Shown: positions 16,118 to 26,000, numbered from the stretch's first letter. The stretch: 64,000 nucleotides of DNA from Promicromonospora sukumoe (GCF_014137995.1 NZ_JACGWV010000003.1:1-64000), one strand, 5' to 3'. Program-made: numbers and translations. Notes: generated by a model not told the origin, from the letters alone.

Positions 16118-17281
16118 TCAGACCGTCTCTTCGCGCTTCTGCCGGGCGAACCGTGCCGGAAGGTCCGGTCCGTCCCACACCTGGATCGCCCGCCAGATCG
16201 ACGCGGCGACCGGCACTGCGAGCACGGCGCCCGTGATGCCGGCGAGCACCGTCCCGGCGGTCAGGGCGAACAGGATGACGAGGGGGTGCAGGCGCAGGGT
16301 CCGGCCCATCACGATCGGCTGGAGGAAGTCGCCCTCGAGCTGGTTCACGGCCACCACGATCGCGACGACGATCAGCGCCTCGACCGGCCCGACGGCGACG
16401 AGCGTGACCAAGGCCGCGATGATCCCGGCCAGCGTGGCGCCGACCAGGGGGATGAAGGCGAGCAGGAAGACGAGCACGGACAGGGGGATGACGAGCGGCA
16501 CGCCCACGATCGCGAGGCCTATCCCGATGCCGACGGCGTCGACCAGCGCCACGATCGCCGTGCCGCGCACGTAGCCGCCGAGCGTGCTAACGGTCGCCGC
16601 GCCGACGCGCTGCCCCCGCTCGTACCGGTGGCCCTCGAACGGCCGCAGCAAGAACTCCCACATCGCCGGCCCGTCCTTCAGGAAGAAGAACAGGACGACG
16701 GTCATGATGAAGAAGCCCGCGATGAAGTCGGCGGTCTGGGAGACGCCCGCGATGGCGCCGGACCCGAAGGTGTCGGACTGCAGCAGGTTCACGGCGGCGT
16801 CCCGCACCGAGGCGATCTGGTCGCCCGTGAAGTCGAAGGGCAGGTCCTGCACGTAGGTCTGCAGGGAGTCGAAGCCGTCGAGCGCCTGCTGCCCCAGCTC
16901 GTCCCACTGGTCCGCGACCGCCCGCACGACGAGCCACACGATCGCCGACAGCAGCGCGACGAGCGCCAGGAGCGAGACCCACGTGGCGAGCAGCGACGGC
17001 CACCCGTGGCGTCGGAGAAACGAGACCAGCGGGGAGATCGCAGCCGCCAGCACGAGCGCGATGAGCACGGGGATCACGACCAGCGTCAGGCGCGTGCCCA
17101 CGTACCCGAAGACGGCGATGATCGCGATGACCGCGAGGACCTGCAGCGACCGGGTGCCGACCCGGCCGAAGCCGTCCGACCAGAGCCGGGACGCGCCGTG
17201 CGCGTTCTCGGGATCGGCCTGCGGCCGCTCCTCGGCGTCGGTGCGGGCAGGGGCCGGTGCGCGGCGGCCGAAGAGACCCAT
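16118..17281 (-). CDS. AI-2E family transporter (YdiK/PerM/TqsA type)
   Basis: A 387-residue membrane protein with about eight helices. The diagnostic C-terminal half is present: LLAFIPLVGATLAGIIAALV, then VAVNQLEGDFLQPIVMGRTL and HPLVILFALTAGTVLAGITGAVLAVP. Relatives export autoinducer-2 or other small molecules, or act as Na/H antiporters; the substrate is not readable. AGGAGG precedes the ATG by eight bases. It shares its strand with the P450 downstream (45-base gap) but they need not be an operon. The N-terminal 45 residues are charged and cytoplasmic. Confidence 0.9.
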   Translation of the reverse strand: MGLFGRRAPAPARTDAEERPQADPENAHGASRLWSDGFGRVGTRSLQVLAVIAIIAVFGYVGTRLTLVVIPVLIALVLAAAISPLVSFLRRHGWPSLLATWVSLLALVALLSAIVWLVVRAVADQWDELGQQALDGFDSLQTYVQDLPFDFTGDQIASVRDAAVNLLQSDTFGSGAIAGVSQTADFIAGFFIMTVVLFFFLKDGPAMWEFLLRPFEGHRYERGQRVGAATVSTLGGYVRGTAIVALVDAVGIGIGLAIVGVPLVIPLSVLVFLLAFIPLVGATLAGIIAALVTLVAVGPVEALIVVAIVVAVNQLEGDFLQPIVMGRTLRLHPLVILFALTAGTVLAGITGAVLAVPVAASIWRAIQVWDGPDLPARFARQKREETV

Positions 17282-17429
17282 CGCCTGTCCTCCTCGTACG
17301 TGGGTCCAGCGGGTGCTGGGTCCGGCGGACGCCGGACGTGCCGACGTTATTGCCCCGAGCGCCAGGTCGCGCGCCGACGCCGAACCCGAAGACGGCCCGT
17401 GGCCTGCACGGCGACCGCCGACGGGCGGT

Positions 17430-20018
17430 CTACACCTGCATGTCGACGAAGCGCTGGTAGTGGCCCTGGAAGGCCACCGTGATGACGTCGGTGGGGCCGT
17501 TACGGTGCTTGGCCACGATCAGGTCGGCCTCGCCGGCGCGCGGCGACTCCTTCTCGTACGCGTCCTCACGGTGCAGCAGGATCACGACGTCGGCGTCCTG
17601 CTCGATGGAGCCGGACTCACGGAGGTCGGACATCTGCGGCTTCTTGTCGCTGCGCTGCTCGGCGCCACGGTTCAGCTGCGAGATGGCGATCACGGGCACC
17701 TCGAGCTCCTTCGCTAGCAGCTTGAGCGACCGCGAGAACTCGGAGACCTCCTGCTGACGCGACTCGACGCGCTTGCCGGACGACATCAGCTGGAGGTAGT
17801 CGATGACCACCAGCTTGAGGTCGTGCTTCTGCTTGAGGCGCCGGCACTTGGCCCGGATCTCCATCAGCGACATGTTCGGCGAGTCGTCGATGAACAGCGG
17901 GGCGTCCGAGACCTTGCCCATGGTGGCGGCCAGCTTCTGCCAGTCGCCGTCGTCCATGTTGCCGCTGCGCATCTTCGTCAGCGGCACGCGCGCCTCGGCG
18001 GCGAGCATTCGCATGACGATCTCGTTGCGGCTCATCTCCAGGGAGAAGATGACGGCGGCCATCTCGTGGTGGATGGCCGCATGAGAAGCGACGTTGATGC
18101 CGAGCACAGAGTTGTGGGTGGGGACCATCGACCGGCTCGCCAGGTACAGGTGCGACGAGTGCTCGACCTCGACGCAGCGCACGGGCACCGACTCGATCGG
18201 CCGGACGTCGACCACGAACCGCGAGGTGAGCTTGGCGGTCGCGGGGCGCCGCCGTGACTTGTGGGTGAGTCGCTTGCGCTCCAGCGCGAACACGTCGTCC
18301 TCGGTGGTGAACGTGATCGTGAAGACGGTGGAGGACGCTTCGGTCCGGCCGTTGACCCGCTTCTTCGACCAGCCCGTGCGGTACCCGAGGGACAGGATCA
18401 GCTCACGAGTGTCCCGTGCGAGCCGCTCAGAGGTCAGTGCGATCTGGACGCTGCCCTGGGGGTTGACCGTCCCGTCGGAGTCGAGCAGGCCCGCGAGCAG
18501 CGCCCGGCGCTGGTCCTCGCTGGCGCGGAGGTACGACGTCGGGATGTGCTTGTTCTGGAGCACATCGATGCTCCGCAGCCGGCCGCCCATCGTGCCGTGT
18601 GCGTTGTGGCACTCCTGGCAGCGCCGGAACCCCCAACCCGGCTTGCCGCAGTCGGGGCAGGTCGGATGCGCGGGGCGCGCCATGCCCCGGGAACGTGCCG
18701 CACAAGCCTTGCTGCACGCGAGCAGCGAGGCCATCTTCGGCACGAAGGAGGTGCCGCAGACGATGCACTCCGCCGAGCGCACCTCGGGCTCCGGAAGCAG
18801 CATGGAGTACGTGCGAGCGGCACCCTTCGCGGTGCCTCGCGCCTGCGCCACGTAGCCCAGGCCCTCGATCATCATCGCGATCTCGGGGTCCGCCGACGTG
18901 AACTCGGCACGCCGGGACGTGCCGTCGCCCAGCCAGACGCCCAGGGCGTAGGGGTGGATCGGCAGGTCCGCAGCGGGCAGTACGAGGGGCTGTGCCGTCG
19001 TCACCGAATGGTTGGCGCGCCGGTCAGCCGTTGCTGTCCGCAGCGTCGCGAGGATCTCCTCGGTGGTGTGCACAGAAGTCTCGGGTGCGGTGCCCACGCG
19101 CACCTTGCGGCGCTGGACGCGATCGCTCGTGACCCACTGGTGCTGGGCGTCGGCCACGATCACCGTGCCGTCGTCGAACTCCACCTCGTAGCACGGGCGC
19201 CCCTGCATGATCTCGGTCGCCGCGACCACGCGCGTCGGAGTGCCGTCGGCGGCCAGGATGAGGTCACCGACCGCGACCTCGCCCATGGTGGTCCACCCGG
19301 ACGGCGTCGGCAGCGGGGTGTCGAGCGCGAGTGCCTTACCCACAGCAGGTCGGGCGGCGACGACGATCATCTGGCCGCCGTGCAGGCCGTTGGTCAGCCG
19401 GTCGAAGTCCGAGTAGCCCGTCGGCACGCCGGTGAGCCCCTCGCCGCGGCCCTGGGCGGCGTCGATCTCGTCGAACGTCGGGCCGATGATCTCGGCCAGC
19501 GGCAGGTAGTCCTCGGACGCGCGCCGCTCCGTCACGGCGTAGACCTCGGCCTGCGCGTTGTTGACGACGTCGTCCACCTCGCCGCCGTCGGTCGCGTAGC
19601 CCATCTGGACGATGCGCGTGCCGGCCTCGACGAGGCGGCGCATGATGGCGCGCTCGCGGACGATCTTGGCGTAGTACCCGGCGTTGGCGGCCGTGGGCAC
19701 GCCCGCCATGAGGTCGTGGATGTACGGGGCGCCGCCGACGCGGGCGTGCTCGCCCCGGCGCTGCAGCTCGGCGACCACGGTGATGGCGTCGGCCGGCTCG
19801 CCACGGCCGTAGAGGTCGATGATCGCGTCGTAGATGGCCTCGTGGGCCGGCCGGTAGAAGTCGTTGCCGCGGATCTGCTCGATCACGTCGGCGATCGCGT
19901 CCTTGGACAGCAGCATGCCGCCCAGCACGCTCATCTCCGCGGGGACGTCCTGCGGCGGGGTCCGGTCGAGGCCGGGGCTCCCGCCGGAGTAGCTCGACTC
20001 GAGCTCCTCGATCGACAT
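17430..20018 (-). CDS. dnaB: Replicative DNA helicase DnaB with an intein
   Basis: Hexameric fork helicase, 862 residues as translated; removing the 408-residue intein leaves 454, the normal DnaB length. The N-terminal primase-interaction domain runs from PQDVPAEMSVLGGMLLSKDA to about 150, the RecA-like domain from about 195. The intein splits the Walker A loop after ARPAVGK; the first residue after it is the Ser that completes GKS. The C-exteins carry KLVVIDYLQLMSS (Walker B), EVPVIAISQLNRGAEQR and SIEQDADVVILLHRE. ATG 20018 with GGAGG five bases upstream is preferred over the longer frame. Splicing is required for an active ATPase, so replication depends on it. Confidence 0.97.
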   Translation of the reverse strand: MSIEELESSYSGGSPGLDRTPPQDVPAEMSVLGGMLLSKDAIADVIEQIRGNDFYRPAHEAIYDAIIDLYGRGEPADAITVVAELQRRGEHARVGGAPYIHDLMAGVPTAANAGYYAKIVRERAIMRRLVEAGTRIVQMGYATDGGEVDDVVNNAQAEVYAVTERRASEDYLPLAEIIGPTFDEIDAAQGRGEGLTGVPTGYSDFDRLTNGLHGGQMIVVAARPAVGKALALDTPLPTPSGWTTMGEVAVGDLILAADGTPTRVVAATEIMQGRPCYEVEFDDGTVIVADAQHQWVTSDRVQRRKVRVGTAPETSVHTTEEILATLRTATADRRANHSVTTAQPLVLPAADLPIHPYALGVWLGDGTSRRAEFTSADPEIAMMIEGLGYVAQARGTAKGAARTYSMLLPEPEVRSAECIVCGTSFVPKMASLLACSKACAARSRGMARPAHPTCPDCGKPGWGFRRCQECHNAHGTMGGRLRSIDVLQNKHIPTSYLRASEDQRRALLAGLLDSDGTVNPQGSVQIALTSERLARDTRELILSLGYRTGWSKKRVNGRTEASSTVFTITFTTEDDVFALERKRLTHKSRRRPATAKLTSRFVVDVRPIESVPVRCVEVEHSSHLYLASRSMVPTHNSVLGINVASHAAIHHEMAAVIFSLEMSRNEIVMRMLAAEARVPLTKMRSGNMDDGDWQKLAATMGKVSDAPLFIDDSPNMSLMEIRAKCRRLKQKHDLKLVVIDYLQLMSSGKRVESRQQEVSEFSRSLKLLAKELEVPVIAISQLNRGAEQRSDKKPQMSDLRESGSIEQDADVVILLHREDAYEKESPRAGEADLIVAKHRNGPTDVITVAFQGHYQRFVDMQV
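18111..19334 (-). mobile_element. Intein in DnaB, class-3-like, with LAGLIDADG endonuclease
   Basis: 408 residues, from Ala1 (codon 229 of the precursor) to the terminal His407-Asn408, followed by extein Ser. Residue 1 is Ala, so the usual first acyl shift is impossible. The W-C-T set that defines class 3 inteins is present: Trp67 two after block B His65, Cys387 at block F position 4, and Thr406 before the terminal His. The homing endonuclease has both motifs, ALGVWLGDG near 130-138 and LLAGLLDSDG near 279-288, so it looks intact. Between them lie eight cysteines in four CxxC or CxxxC pairs, probably two zinc ribbons. Mycobacterial phage and actinobacterial DnaB inteins of class 3 are known. 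Confidence 0.92.
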
Positions 20019-20401
20019 CCGCGCCTCCAGCCTTCCTGATTTCCGTGACATCCCGTGACGCCCGGGCACACGCTACGCGTGCGCCCGGCCGATGTCCTAC
20101 ACCTGTTCTACTCCTCGCCACCGACACGCTGGGGAGATCGGCCCCGACACGCCTCTGTGTCGTGCGCGACAGCCCCCGGACATCGGACCTGCGAGCCAGC
20201 CCCGCTGACGCTAGGCCCCCGCGCAACCGAGCGCAACGAGACCTGTGGACAAGCCTGTGCACATCCATGTGGAAAGGTGGCCCAGGCCTGTGCACAGCGG
20301 GTGGACAACCCTGTCCCCAGTTGTGGATAACCCCTGTGTAAAACATCGACATGCGGTCTGACCTGCGTCGACGTAAACCCCAGCCTGTGGAGGAAAGAAA
20401 G
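20019..20401. other. Divergent dnaB / MATE intergenic region
   Basis: 383 bases between the dnaB start and the chosen MATE start. Its right half holds a cluster of DnaA boxes and is rich in TGTG/TGTGCACA words. I see no RNA gene and no convincing small protein. Promoters for both genes must lie here. Confidence 0.7.
20244..20330. promoter_or_regulatory. DnaA-box cluster
   Basis: Four boxes in 87 bases, all in the same orientation: TGTGGACAA at 20244 (reverse TTGTCCACA, the Streptomyces consensus), TGTGGAAAG at 20268 (weak), GGTGGACAA at 20300 (one mismatch) and TGTGGATAA at 20322 (reverse TTATCCACA, the classic perfect box). It lies between dnaB and the MATE gene. It could regulate dnaB or titrate DnaA. 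No dnaA or dnaN is in the window. Confidence 0.65.
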
Positions 20402-21745
20402 TTGGGCGAGCCTCGCCACACCCCCGGTTCCCCGCGGTCCATCGACCGGGAGATCCTCGCCCTCGCGGTACCCGCCCTCGGGGCCCTCATCGCCGAGCCC
20501 GTCTTCGTCCTCGTCGACAGCGCGGTCGTGGGCCACCTCGGCACGGCACAGCTCGCCGGCCTGTCGCTCGCCAGCAACGTGTTGCTCACACTCGTCGGGC
20601 TCTGCGTCTTCCTCGCCTACACCACGACCGCGTCCGTGGCCCGGCTCACCGGAGCGGGCAAGGAGCGCCAGGCCCTCCAGTCCGGCATCGACGGGATGTG
20701 GCTCGCGCTCGGGATCGGCGTGGTGCTCTTCGTCGTCCTGCTGCTCGCCGCCCCGCTCACCGTGTCCGCCCTGGGCGCCGACGGCGAGGTCGCGGAGCAC
20801 GCCGTCACCTACCTGCGGTGGTCCGCCCCGGGGCTCGCCGGGATGCTCGTGGTCCAGGCCGCGACCGGCGTGCTGCGCGGCCTGCGGGACACCCGCACCC
20901 CGCTCGTCGTCGCCGCGGCCGGCGCCCTTCTCAACACGGTCCTCAACATCACGCTCGTCTACGGGCTGGGCCTGGGGATCGCGGGGTCAGGCCTGGGCAC
21001 GGCCGTGACCCAGCTCCTCATGGCCGTCGTGCTCGGCGTCATCGTGGTGCGCGGCGCCCGGCGCCGGGGCGCGAGCCTGCGCCCCCACCACGCCGGCATC
21101 CTGTCCGGCGCCCGCGCGGGCGCGCCCCTGGTGGTCCGCACTCTCAGCCTGCGCGCCGCCATCCTCGTGACGGTGGTCGTCGCGACCGGCCTCGGCGACG
21201 TCGCGCTCGCCGGGCACCAGGTCGTCAGCTCCCTGTGGGGCCTCGCCGCGTTCGCCCTCGACGCCCTCGCCATCGCGGCACAGGCCCTGGTCGGGCACGG
21301 CCTCGGGGCCGGCGACGTCGGCCACGTGCGGCACGTGCTGCGCCGCTGCCTGCAGTGGGGCGTCGGCGCCGGAGCCGCGATCGGCCTGCTCCTCGCCGCG
21401 GCCGGCTGGTGGATCGCGCCCCTCTTCTCACCCGACCCCGACGTTCGCGTCGCCATCGCCCTCGGCATCGCCGTGTGCGGCGTCCTCATGCCCATGGCGG
21501 GCTGGGTCTTCGTGCTCGACGGCGTCCTCATCGGCGCCGGCGACGGCCGCTACCTCGCCTGGGCGGGCATGGCCACGCTCGTCGTCTACCTCCCGTTCGC
21601 GCTCGCGGTCGCGGCCTGGGCGCCCGACGGCGCACGCGGGCTCGCGTGGCTCTGGCTCGCGTTCGCGGGCGTCTTCATGGCCGCGCGCGCCGTGACCACC
21701 GGCTGGCGCGCGCGGGGCGACCGCTGGCAGGTGACGGGCGCGTGA
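20402..21745 (+). CDS. MATE-family efflux transporter
   Basis: A 447-residue, 12-helix cation/drug antiporter of the DinF/NorM type. ALGALIAEPVFVLVDSAVVGHLG opens the first half (conserved Pro and the VD-A-VGHLG signature), and the second half repeats the pattern (GLGDVALAGHQVVSSLWGLAAFALDALAIAAQALVG). I choose the TTG at 20402 because GGAGG ends eight bases before it; an in-frame ATG at 20351 has no ribosome site. It is divergent from dnaB; a MATE gene next to dnaB is a recurrent arrangement in Micrococcales. Substrate unknown. Confidence 0.92.
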   Translation: MGEPRHTPGSPRSIDREILALAVPALGALIAEPVFVLVDSAVVGHLGTAQLAGLSLASNVLLTLVGLCVFLAYTTTASVARLTGAGKERQALQSGIDGMWLALGIGVVLFVVLLLAAPLTVSALGADGEVAEHAVTYLRWSAPGLAGMLVVQAATGVLRGLRDTRTPLVVAAAGALLNTVLNITLVYGLGLGIAGSGLGTAVTQLLMAVVLGVIVVRGARRRGASLRPHHAGILSGARAGAPLVVRTLSLRAAILVTVVVATGLGDVALAGHQVVSSLWGLAAFALDALAIAAQALVGHGLGAGDVGHVRHVLRRCLQWGVGAGAAIGLLLAAAGWWIAPLFSPDPDVRVAIALGIAVCGVLMPMAGWVFVLDGVLIGAGDGRYLAWAGMATLVVYLPFALAVAAWAPDGARGLAWLWLAFAGVFMAARAVTTGWRARGDRWQVTGA

Positions 21746-21752
21746 GCCCTGG

Positions 21753-22622
21753 TCAGCCCCACACCTTGAGCCGGTAGCCGACGCCCCGCACCGACGCCAC
21801 CTCGACGTCGCGCACGGGGGCCAGCCGCTTGCGCAGCCGCTTCACCGCGGACGTCACCGGGTCGGAGTCGCCGAGGTAGGGCAGCTGCCAGACCCGCGCC
21901 GTCAGCTCGGCGAACGACCAGACGCGCCCCGCCTCCAGGGCGAGCGTCGCGAGCAGGTCGAACTCCCGCGCCGACAGGTACACGCGCCGGCCCAGCGCCG
22001 TGACCTCGCGGCCGGCCAGGTCCACGAGCAGCGGGCCGGCGACCAGCGGGTCGAGCGTGGGCGGGGCGACCATCTGGACGGCGCCGGTCACGGCGGGGAC
22101 GGGCCCCGTGGCCGGGCGCAGCTCGTCGGCGACGACACGGACCGCGCCGGTCGGCGGTCGCCCGGGCGCGGACGCCGCCAGGTGCGGCGCGGACTGCGCC
22201 GACCCGGGCAGCACCGGCAGGGCGCCCGTCCTCGGCCGTGGCGCGGCGCCGTACGACCCGGCAGTCGGCGACAAGGGCGTGGCCAGGACGTCGGGGACGG
22301 CACGCCCCGCGGCACCCGTCGGGTTGTCCGGGAGGCCGTCGGCGAGGTGCTCGGACAGGTGGCGGCCGTAGGGCCGCTCGTCCGTGGGACCGGGGTTGTC
22401 GAACCGCTCGGGCTGCGTGCCGTGGCCGTGCCACGGGGCAGCAGCCGGCCGCCGGGGCGCGCTCTGGTGGGTGAGGACGGCGCGGGCGCCGTCCGCGTCC
22501 GGGGTGGCGAGCACGGTCGCCTGACCGCGGAGGAGACGGGCGATCTCGATGATCTGGTCCGAGGGGAGGCCGACGCACACGACGAGGCCGGGGTTGGGTC
22601 CTGGTGCGAGGTCGTGCGGCAT
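21753..22622 (-). CDS. OmpR/PhoB-type winged-helix regulator with degenerate N-terminus
   Basis: A 289-residue protein whose last 100 residues are a PhoB-type DNA-binding domain: LLVDLAGREVTALGRRVYLSAREFDLLATL, then AVKRLRKRLAP and SVRGVGYRLKVWG. The N-terminus (VVCVGLPSDQIIEIARLLRGQ) is too short for a phospho-receiver and shows no DD...D...K set; about 150 Pro/Ala/Gly-rich residues follow. It is thus an orphan regulator not visibly controlled by a kinase. ATG 22622 with GGAGG nine bases upstream is preferred over GTG 22631. It diverges from the S8 protease gene, and the region between holds TGACC repeats at 11-bp spacing, the pattern PhoB-type proteins bind. Confidence 0.85.
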   Translation of the reverse strand: MPHDLAPGPNPGLVVCVGLPSDQIIEIARLLRGQATVLATPDADGARAVLTHQSAPRRPAAAPWHGHGTQPERFDNPGPTDERPYGRHLSEHLADGLPDNPTGAAGRAVPDVLATPLSPTAGSYGAAPRPRTGALPVLPGSAQSAPHLAASAPGRPPTGAVRVVADELRPATGPVPAVTGAVQMVAPPTLDPLVAGPLLVDLAGREVTALGRRVYLSAREFDLLATLALEAGRVWSFAELTARVWQLPYLGDSDPVTSAVKRLRKRLAPVRDVEVASVRGVGYRLKVWG

Positions 22623-23025
22623 GTGCGTCACCCTCCGTGGTCGACCGTTCAGGCGTGAACCGGGTTAAACCTGGCCAGCGCGCGCCAGTTTGCCCCCGGG
22701 TCGTACCGCTTGGGTCAATTTTTCGTTACCTGCCCGTTGCGTGGCAGAAATGACACATTCCCGCCGAGATGACGGTTTTCCGCCATGAGAAGCGCACGAA
22801 GGGTGAATTTCAGCGCTCTTGGGGTGAAATGTAACGCGACCCATTGACAGGGGCAACGTCGACCGTCGGGCAAACCGTTGACCCGAAAGTGACCGATATC
22901 TGACCGTAAACCGACCTTGTTCCATCGGCGGGCGGAAACGACGGTAGGGGGCGGTCCACAGCAAGTGGATCGCCGTCGCGCGTTCCCGCCGGTCCCGGAC
23001 GGGCACGCCCGAGCATGGAGGCCCC
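22623..23025. other. Divergent regulator / S8 protease intergenic region
   Basis: 403 bases, visibly richer in A and T than the flanking genes. It contains the TGACC direct-repeat array and a GGTTAAACC-like dyad near the regulator start. No open frame there has coding character. Promoters for both divergent genes are expected; I could not assign a convincing -35/-10 pair. Confidence 0.6.
22879..22916 (+). promoter_or_regulatory. 11-bp-phased TGACC direct repeats, likely winged-helix regulator site
   Basis: TGACC starts at 22879, 22890 and 22901, and CGACC at 22912: four units exactly 11 bp apart, i.e. one face of the helix. PhoB/OmpR-type dimers bind head-to-tail 11-bp units, as in Streptomyces PHO boxes. 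The adjacent regulator gene is of this class. Confidence 0.55.
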
Positions 23026-26000
23026 ATGTACCGTCGCAGGAAAATTGCAGGGAGGGCGACGACTGCCGTCACAACGGCACTCGCGCTCCTGGCAGCCTCA
23101 GCGGTGACCGTTGCACCAGCAGCGCTCGCCCAGTCCGTCCCGACGACCACCCTCACCGCCGCCGACGAGCCCGAGGACAAGCTCAGCAGCAAGGTCCTCA
23201 CCCAGCTCGAGGACAAGAAGACCGCGGACTTCTGGATCCAGTTCGCCGACAAGGCGGACCTGGCGCCGGCTCAGGGGATCGCCGACTGGTCCGAGCGCGG
23301 TCAGTTCGTCTACGACGCGCTGCACGCGACGGCCAAGAAGTCCCAGGCCTCCGTGATCACCAAGCTGAAGGCCGCCGACGCCCAGTACGAGAGCTACTGG
23401 ATCAACAACGCGATCTTCGTCGACGACGGCTCGCTCGAGCTCGCCGAGAGCCTCGCCACCAGCAGCGCGGTCTCGGGCATCCACGAGCAGATCACCATGC
23501 AGAACGAGGAGCCGGTCGAGAAGAAGGCGTCCGGCGAGAAGTCGGCGGCCGCCGTCGAGTGGGGCCTCGACGCGATCAACGCCCCGGACGTGTGGGACCT
23601 CGGTTACACGGGCTCCGGCATCACGGTCGCGAACTTCGACACGGGCGTGGACGCCACCCACCCCGCGCTGCAGAGCAAGTACCGCGGCTACAACGCCGAC
23701 GGCACGTACGACAACGACTACAACTACTTCGACATCCCTGACACCTGTGGTGGCGGTGCGCCCTGTGACTCCGGTCAGCACGGCACCCACACGATGGGCA
23801 CCATCGTCGGCGGCAGCGGCGCCAACCAGATCGGCGTCGCGCCCGACGCCACCTGGATCGCGTCGAACTGCATCGACAACGGCGGCTGCGCGTGGGACGA
23901 CTACCTCGCCAACGCGCAGTGGTTCCTCGCGCCGACCCGCGCGGACGGCAGCGACGCGGACCCGTCCAAGCGCCCGCACGTGGTCAGCAACTCGTGGGGC
24001 ATCCCGCCGGGCGTCGACCTGCCGCAGGACTGGATGAGCGCCGAGACCCAGGCCTGGAACGCCGCGGGCATCTTCGGTGCCTGGGCCGGTGGCAACGAGG
24101 GCCCGAGCTGTGAGTCGGGCCGCTTCCCGGGCGAGTTCGAGCACACCTACTCCGTGGGTGCGTTCGACGTGAACGGCGCCATCGCGTCGTTCTCGGCTCG
24201 CGGTCCGGGCCGCAACGGCACGCTCCTGCCGAACATCGCCGCTCCCGGCGTCAACGTCCGCTCGTCGATCCCCGGCGGCGGCTACGCCAACTTCAGCGGT
24301 ACGTCCATGGCCACCCCGCACCTCGCGGGCGCCATCGCGCTGCTGTGGAGCGCGGCTCCGGCCCTGGTCGGCGACATCGAGGGCACCATCGCGCTCCTCG
24401 ACGAGACGGCCATCGACACCGAGGACCTCTCGTGCGGTGGTACCCCGGAGCGCAACAACGTCTGGGGCGAGGGCAAGCTCGACGTCGCCGCGCTCGTGGA
24501 CGCCGCTCCGACGGCCGGCACGGGCACCGTCACCGGCACGGTCACCGACGCGGCCGGCGCGCCGATCGCCGGTGCCTCCGTGCTGGTGGACGGCGAGCGC
24601 GACCGCACGGTCTCGACCGGCGCGGACGGCACGTTCTCGGCCACCGTGCTGAGCGGTGACTTCTCCGTCTCGGCCTCGGCCTTCGGCTACATCGCCTCGG
24701 CGCCCACCGCCGTGACGGTCGACGTGGACGAGACCGAGACGGTCTCCATCGCCCTGGAGTCCGCCCCGCGGCACGACGTCACGGGCACCGTGGTGTTCGA
24801 GGGGACCAGTGAGCCCGTGATCGGCGCGCCGGTCACGCTCCGCGGTTCCCCGTACGAGCCGACGGCCACGGGCGAGGACGGCACGTTCGCGTTCGCCGAC
24901 GTGCCCGAGGGTACCTACTCGCTGTCGGTCGAGCTGGGCGGTTGTGCCGCCTCGTACGACGGCGAGCTCGTGGTCGACGGCGCGGAGGACGTGGACATCA
25001 CCATCGTCCCGAACGTCGACGACGGCGGGTACTCGTGCTCGGTCACGACCGCCGACTACCGTCAGGGCAGCACCCTGCTGAACCTCACGGGTGACGACGT
25101 CGCGACGTCGGTGGACCTGCCGTTCGAGTTCCCGCTCTACGGGGAGGCGTACTCGCGGGCCTACCTGACGAGCAACGGTCACATCAACTTCCTGGGCTCG
25201 ACCACCTCGTACGCGAACGTGGCGATCCCCGCGACGAGCCAGCCGAACGCCGCGCTCTACCCCTTCTGGGACGACCTGCTGCTCGACTCCGCGTCCGGCG
25301 TCTACACGGCGACCACCACGGTGGACGGCGTCGACGCCTACGTGCTGGAGTGGCGCAACGTGCGCAAGTACAGCCCGGCCACGGACCGGCTGAACTTCTC
25401 GGTCACGCTGCTCGCCAACGGTGACGTGACCTTCGGGTACGGCGCGCTGACCGACAGCACCTCGGCCAAGGGCGACTCGGCCACCGTCGGTGTGGAGAAC
25501 GCCGCCGGGACCGTCGCCACGCAGTACTCCTTCAACCAGGCCGCCCTGTCCGAGGGCCTGTCGCTCACGTTCGACGCACCGGCGGTCGCGTCGGTGTCGG
25601 GCGTGGTCAAGGACTACAACACCAAGGAGGCCATCGAGGGGGCCGACGTCACCCTGACCTCGGCCGACGGCGCGGAGACCACGGCGACCACCGGTGCGGA
25701 CGGCAGCTACTCGGCCCTGGTGAGCCTGGGCCGGTACGACGTCACGCTGGCTGCGGACGGCTACGAGACCCTCGCCAAGACCGCGAACGTGTCGGAGGAG
25801 GGCGGCGCCGTCACCGTGAGCGGGCAGCTCAAGGCCGGTCAGCTGACCGTCTCGAAGACGGCCATCGAGGCCAGCCTGGCGATCGGTGGCTCCGCCTCGC
25901 GCAACATCAAGATCACCAACTCCGGCTCCGCGCCGGCCGAGGTGGACCTGTCCGCGCGCGGCGGCGAGTACGTCGTCCTCGGTGGCGACACCGCCTCGAC

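Noticed and set aside
13592..17482. Plus-strand frame of about 1300 codons across the hydrolase, P450 and AI-2E genes
   Set aside because: Low-complexity composition and antisense to three genes with clear families; a shadow frame.
20351..20353. ATG as the start of the MATE gene
   Set aside because: It lacks a ribosome site, while TTG 20402 follows GGAGG at eight bases and matches the usual protein length.
20019..20401. DnaA-box region considered as oriC
   Set aside because: dnaA, dnaN and rpmH are not adjacent, and there is no clear AT-rich unwinding stretch; a titration or regulatory site is more likely.
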